Assembly (NCBI GenBank): GCA_041674705.1
Contig: JBAYVF010000005.1
Coordinates: forward strand, 1-64,000
Length of the DNA: 64,000 nucleotides
Direction: 5' to 3'
DNA from: Aquincolibacterium sp041674705
GTDB lineage: Bacteria > Omnitrophota > Omnitrophia > Omnitrophales > Aquincolibacteriaceae
Shown here: positions 62,541-64,000 of the stretch, piece after piece
Layout of the letters: every line of letters starts with the position of its first letter
How positions within the stretch are numbered: the stretch's first letter is position 1
The notes under the pieces: generated by a model
Seen by the model: only the letters and a program-made list of their open reading frames with translations
What the model was told of the DNA's origin: nothing
Database searches by the model: none
Translations under genes and position numbers: made by a program

Positions 62541-63274
62541 AACCCGTGCTGTTTTCTCTCGGATCGATCCACCTCTACTCGTATGGCTTCTGCATTGCCC
62601 TCGGCGTTCTTCTCTCTCTTCTTCTGATGAAACGACGCGCGCTTAAAGAAGGATTCCCCAAACCTGATGAAGTGTTCGACATAGCTTTTGTTGTCCTGGT
62701 GTGGGGATTTCTCGGGGCTCGTCTTTTTTATGTGATCCAGAATTTTTCCTATTACAGTGCCGAACCGCTCAAGATCTTTGCCGTTTGGGAAGGCGGGCTG
62801 ATTTTCTACGGGGGCGCGATCTCAGGCTTTTTGGGGTTGAGGCTGATGGTTTGGAAGAAAAAGTGGTCTTTTTGGAAGATCCTGGATTTTATCGTCCCCT
62901 ACACCGCTTTGACCCATGCCTTTGGGCGGGTCGGATGTTTTTTGAACGGATGCTGTTTCGGTAAAGTTTGTGATCTTCCCTGGGCCGTCCGGTTTCCCGG
63001 GCTTCCGTACGCCGTGCACCCTGCCCAGCTTTATGAAGCGTTTTATGACCTCGTGCTTTTTGCATTTCTCATCCAACGCCGGAAGCGGATCCGTTTTGAG
63101 GGGGAGATCGCTCTTCTTTATTTTCTTCTGTACGCAATAGGCCGCTACACGATCGAGTTTCTGCGAGAGCCGGGTTGGATGTGGATGGGGTTCACCTCGA
63201 ACCAGTGGTTGAGCATCACGATCATCGTGGCGTCCTTTCTGGTCTTTCAATCCCGCCGGCGCAAAGCTTCCTGA
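62537..63274 (+). CDS. lgt: prolipoprotein diacylglyceryl transferase
   Basis: Transfers diacylglycerol to the lipobox cysteine of prolipoproteins in the inner membrane. The 245-residue multi-span protein has the family's E-G-G-L-I-F-Y-G-G, G-R-V-G-C-F-L-N-G-C-C-F-G (a variant of GRxGNFxN), and H-P-A-Q-L-Y-E. It overlaps lspA by four bases. The lspA-lgt pair would process the internal lipobox sequences of the giant protein if those become exposed. Confidence 0.94.
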   Translation: MKPVLFSLGSIHLYSYGFCIALGVLLSLLLMKRRALKEGFPKPDEVFDIAFVVLVWGFLGARLFYVIQNFSYYSAEPLKIFAVWEGGLIFYGGAISGFLGLRLMVWKKKWSFWKILDFIVPYTALTHAFGRVGCFLNGCCFGKVCDLPWAVRFPGLPYAVHPAQLYEAFYDLVLFAFLIQRRKRIRFEGEIALLYFLLYAIGRYTIEFLREPGWMWMGFTSNQWLSITIIVASFLVFQSRRRKAS

Positions 63275-63275
63275 T

Positions 63276-64000
63276 ATGCCCAAAAACCGTTTTACGGAAT
63301 TTGTGGTGGAGGCCATGGAGGCTGAACAGCGTCTCGACGTTTTCCTTGCTGAAAAGATGTCCCACCAACATTCCCGGGCGCACCTTCAAAAGATGATCAA
63401 AAACGGCGCGGTGATCGTGGATGGGAAACATGTAACGCCTCATTATCCGGTTAAAGCCGGGGAACGGATCCGCGTCGAAAAACTTGATATGCCGGTGGAG
63501 GAACTTCCCGCGGAGGCGATCCCGCTCGATATCGTTTATGAAGATGACGATTGTTTGGTAGTGAACAAGAAGGCAGGTATGGTTGTCCATCCGGCGCACG
63601 GCAATCCCAACCACACGCTTGTGAACGCGCTTCTTTTTCATGTGCAACAGCTTGGGAAAGCCGAGGATAAGGTGAGGCCCGGGATCGTGCATCGCCTTGA
63701 TAAGGACACCTCGGGTCTTCTGGTGGTCGCCAAGAATGACTACGCGCACGACAAACTCGCGCGTCAGTTCAAGGACCACACGATCGATCGCGTCTATAAC
63801 GCGATTGTTCGCGGAGTGGTCCAACACGACGAAGGAGTCTGCGAAGAGCCCGTGGGTCGCGCTTTTCTCAACCGTAAAAAAGTGGTGATCCGTCCCTCGG
63901 GAGGCAAGGATGCCGTCACTTTTTTTCGCGTGCTGAAGCGGTTCCCCAACGCGACTTTTGTGGAGATCCGTCCGAAGACCGGCCGTACCCATCAGATCCG
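63276..64000 (+). CDS. RluD-type 23S rRNA pseudouridine synthase, N-terminal part
   Basis: The gene runs off the right edge after 241 codons. An S4 RNA-binding domain (about 17-65) is followed by the RluA/RluD catalytic domain, with the catalytic Asp142 in H-R-L-D-K-D-T-S-G-L-L-V-V-A-K and the K-T-G-R-T-H-Q-I-R motif at the end of the window. RluD makes pseudouridines in helix 69 of 23S rRNA. The start at 63276 lies two bases after the lgt stop. Confidence 0.93.
   Translation, partial: MPKNRFTEFVVEAMEAEQRLDVFLAEKMSHQHSRAHLQKMIKNGAVIVDGKHVTPHYPVKAGERIRVEKLDMPVEELPAEAIPLDIVYEDDDCLVVNKKAGMVVHPAHGNPNHTLVNALLFHVQQLGKAEDKVRPGIVHRLDKDTSGLLVVAKNDYAHDKLARQFKDHTIDRVYNAIVRGVVQHDEGVCEEPVGRAFLNRKKVVIRPSGGKDAVTFFRVLKRFPNATFVEIRPKTGRTHQI

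Overview
This window reads as a chromosomal segment of a diderm bacterium of the PVC/Omnitrophota type (candidate phylum OP3). That placement is an inference. It rests on lpxA (lipid A), a CarD-family regulator, an aromatic-amino-acid cluster running into rpsA, the Gld-type ABC operon, and above all one uninterrupted 31.7 kb gene (14197-45906, 10,569 codons). Giant genes of this kind have been reported from Omnitrophota. No rRNA, tRNA, CRISPR array, transposase or phage gene was seen.

Left flank (1-13770). The segment opens with the tail of a NifU-like protein and a 58-residue unknown. Three minus-strand genes follow: a zinc ribbon, an RGG-like disordered protein and a CarD-family regulator. 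A long plus-strand run then carries trpS-scpA-scpB-pheA-hisC-aroF-tyrA-rpsA-fabF, that is translation, chromosome condensation, Phe/Tyr synthesis, ribosomal protein S1 and fatty-acid elongation. lpxA faces them on the minus strand.

Centre (13771-45906). A 426-base leader has two tandem palindromes and a good sigma-70-type promoter. It precedes the giant gene, which starts with a Sec-type signal peptide. The product is cut into 34 segments by 33 copies of a pentapeptide, R-(S/A)-E-(A/V/I/M/T/S)-R. Between the motifs lie complete-looking enzymes: glucose-6-phosphate isomerase, glutamate dehydrogenase, an alpha-D-phosphohexomutase and two UDP-sugar pyrophosphorylase-like domains. There are also kinase-like domains, HEAT and TPR arrays, many single membrane helices, and two internal lipoprotein-type signals that each directly follow a motif. 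The layout looks like a polyprotein meant to be cut at the motif; that is a hypothesis. Several segments are recent tandem-like duplicates of each other.

Right flank (45907-64000). tyrS is followed by a Gld-type ABC exporter operon that is interrupted by a small S23/four-helix-bundle cassette with matching inverted-repeat ends. Then come PLP-binding YggS, proC, yggT, a purine nucleoside phosphorylase, ileS, a histidine kinase with response regulator, an HD-GYP protein, a DksA-like protein that has lost its zinc cysteines, lspA, lgt and a truncated rluD-type gene.

A second theme is a set of short word-like inverted repeats in almost every intergenic gap, in at least seven families. Relatives of several families also sit in frame inside the giant gene, and one family flanks the S23 cassette.
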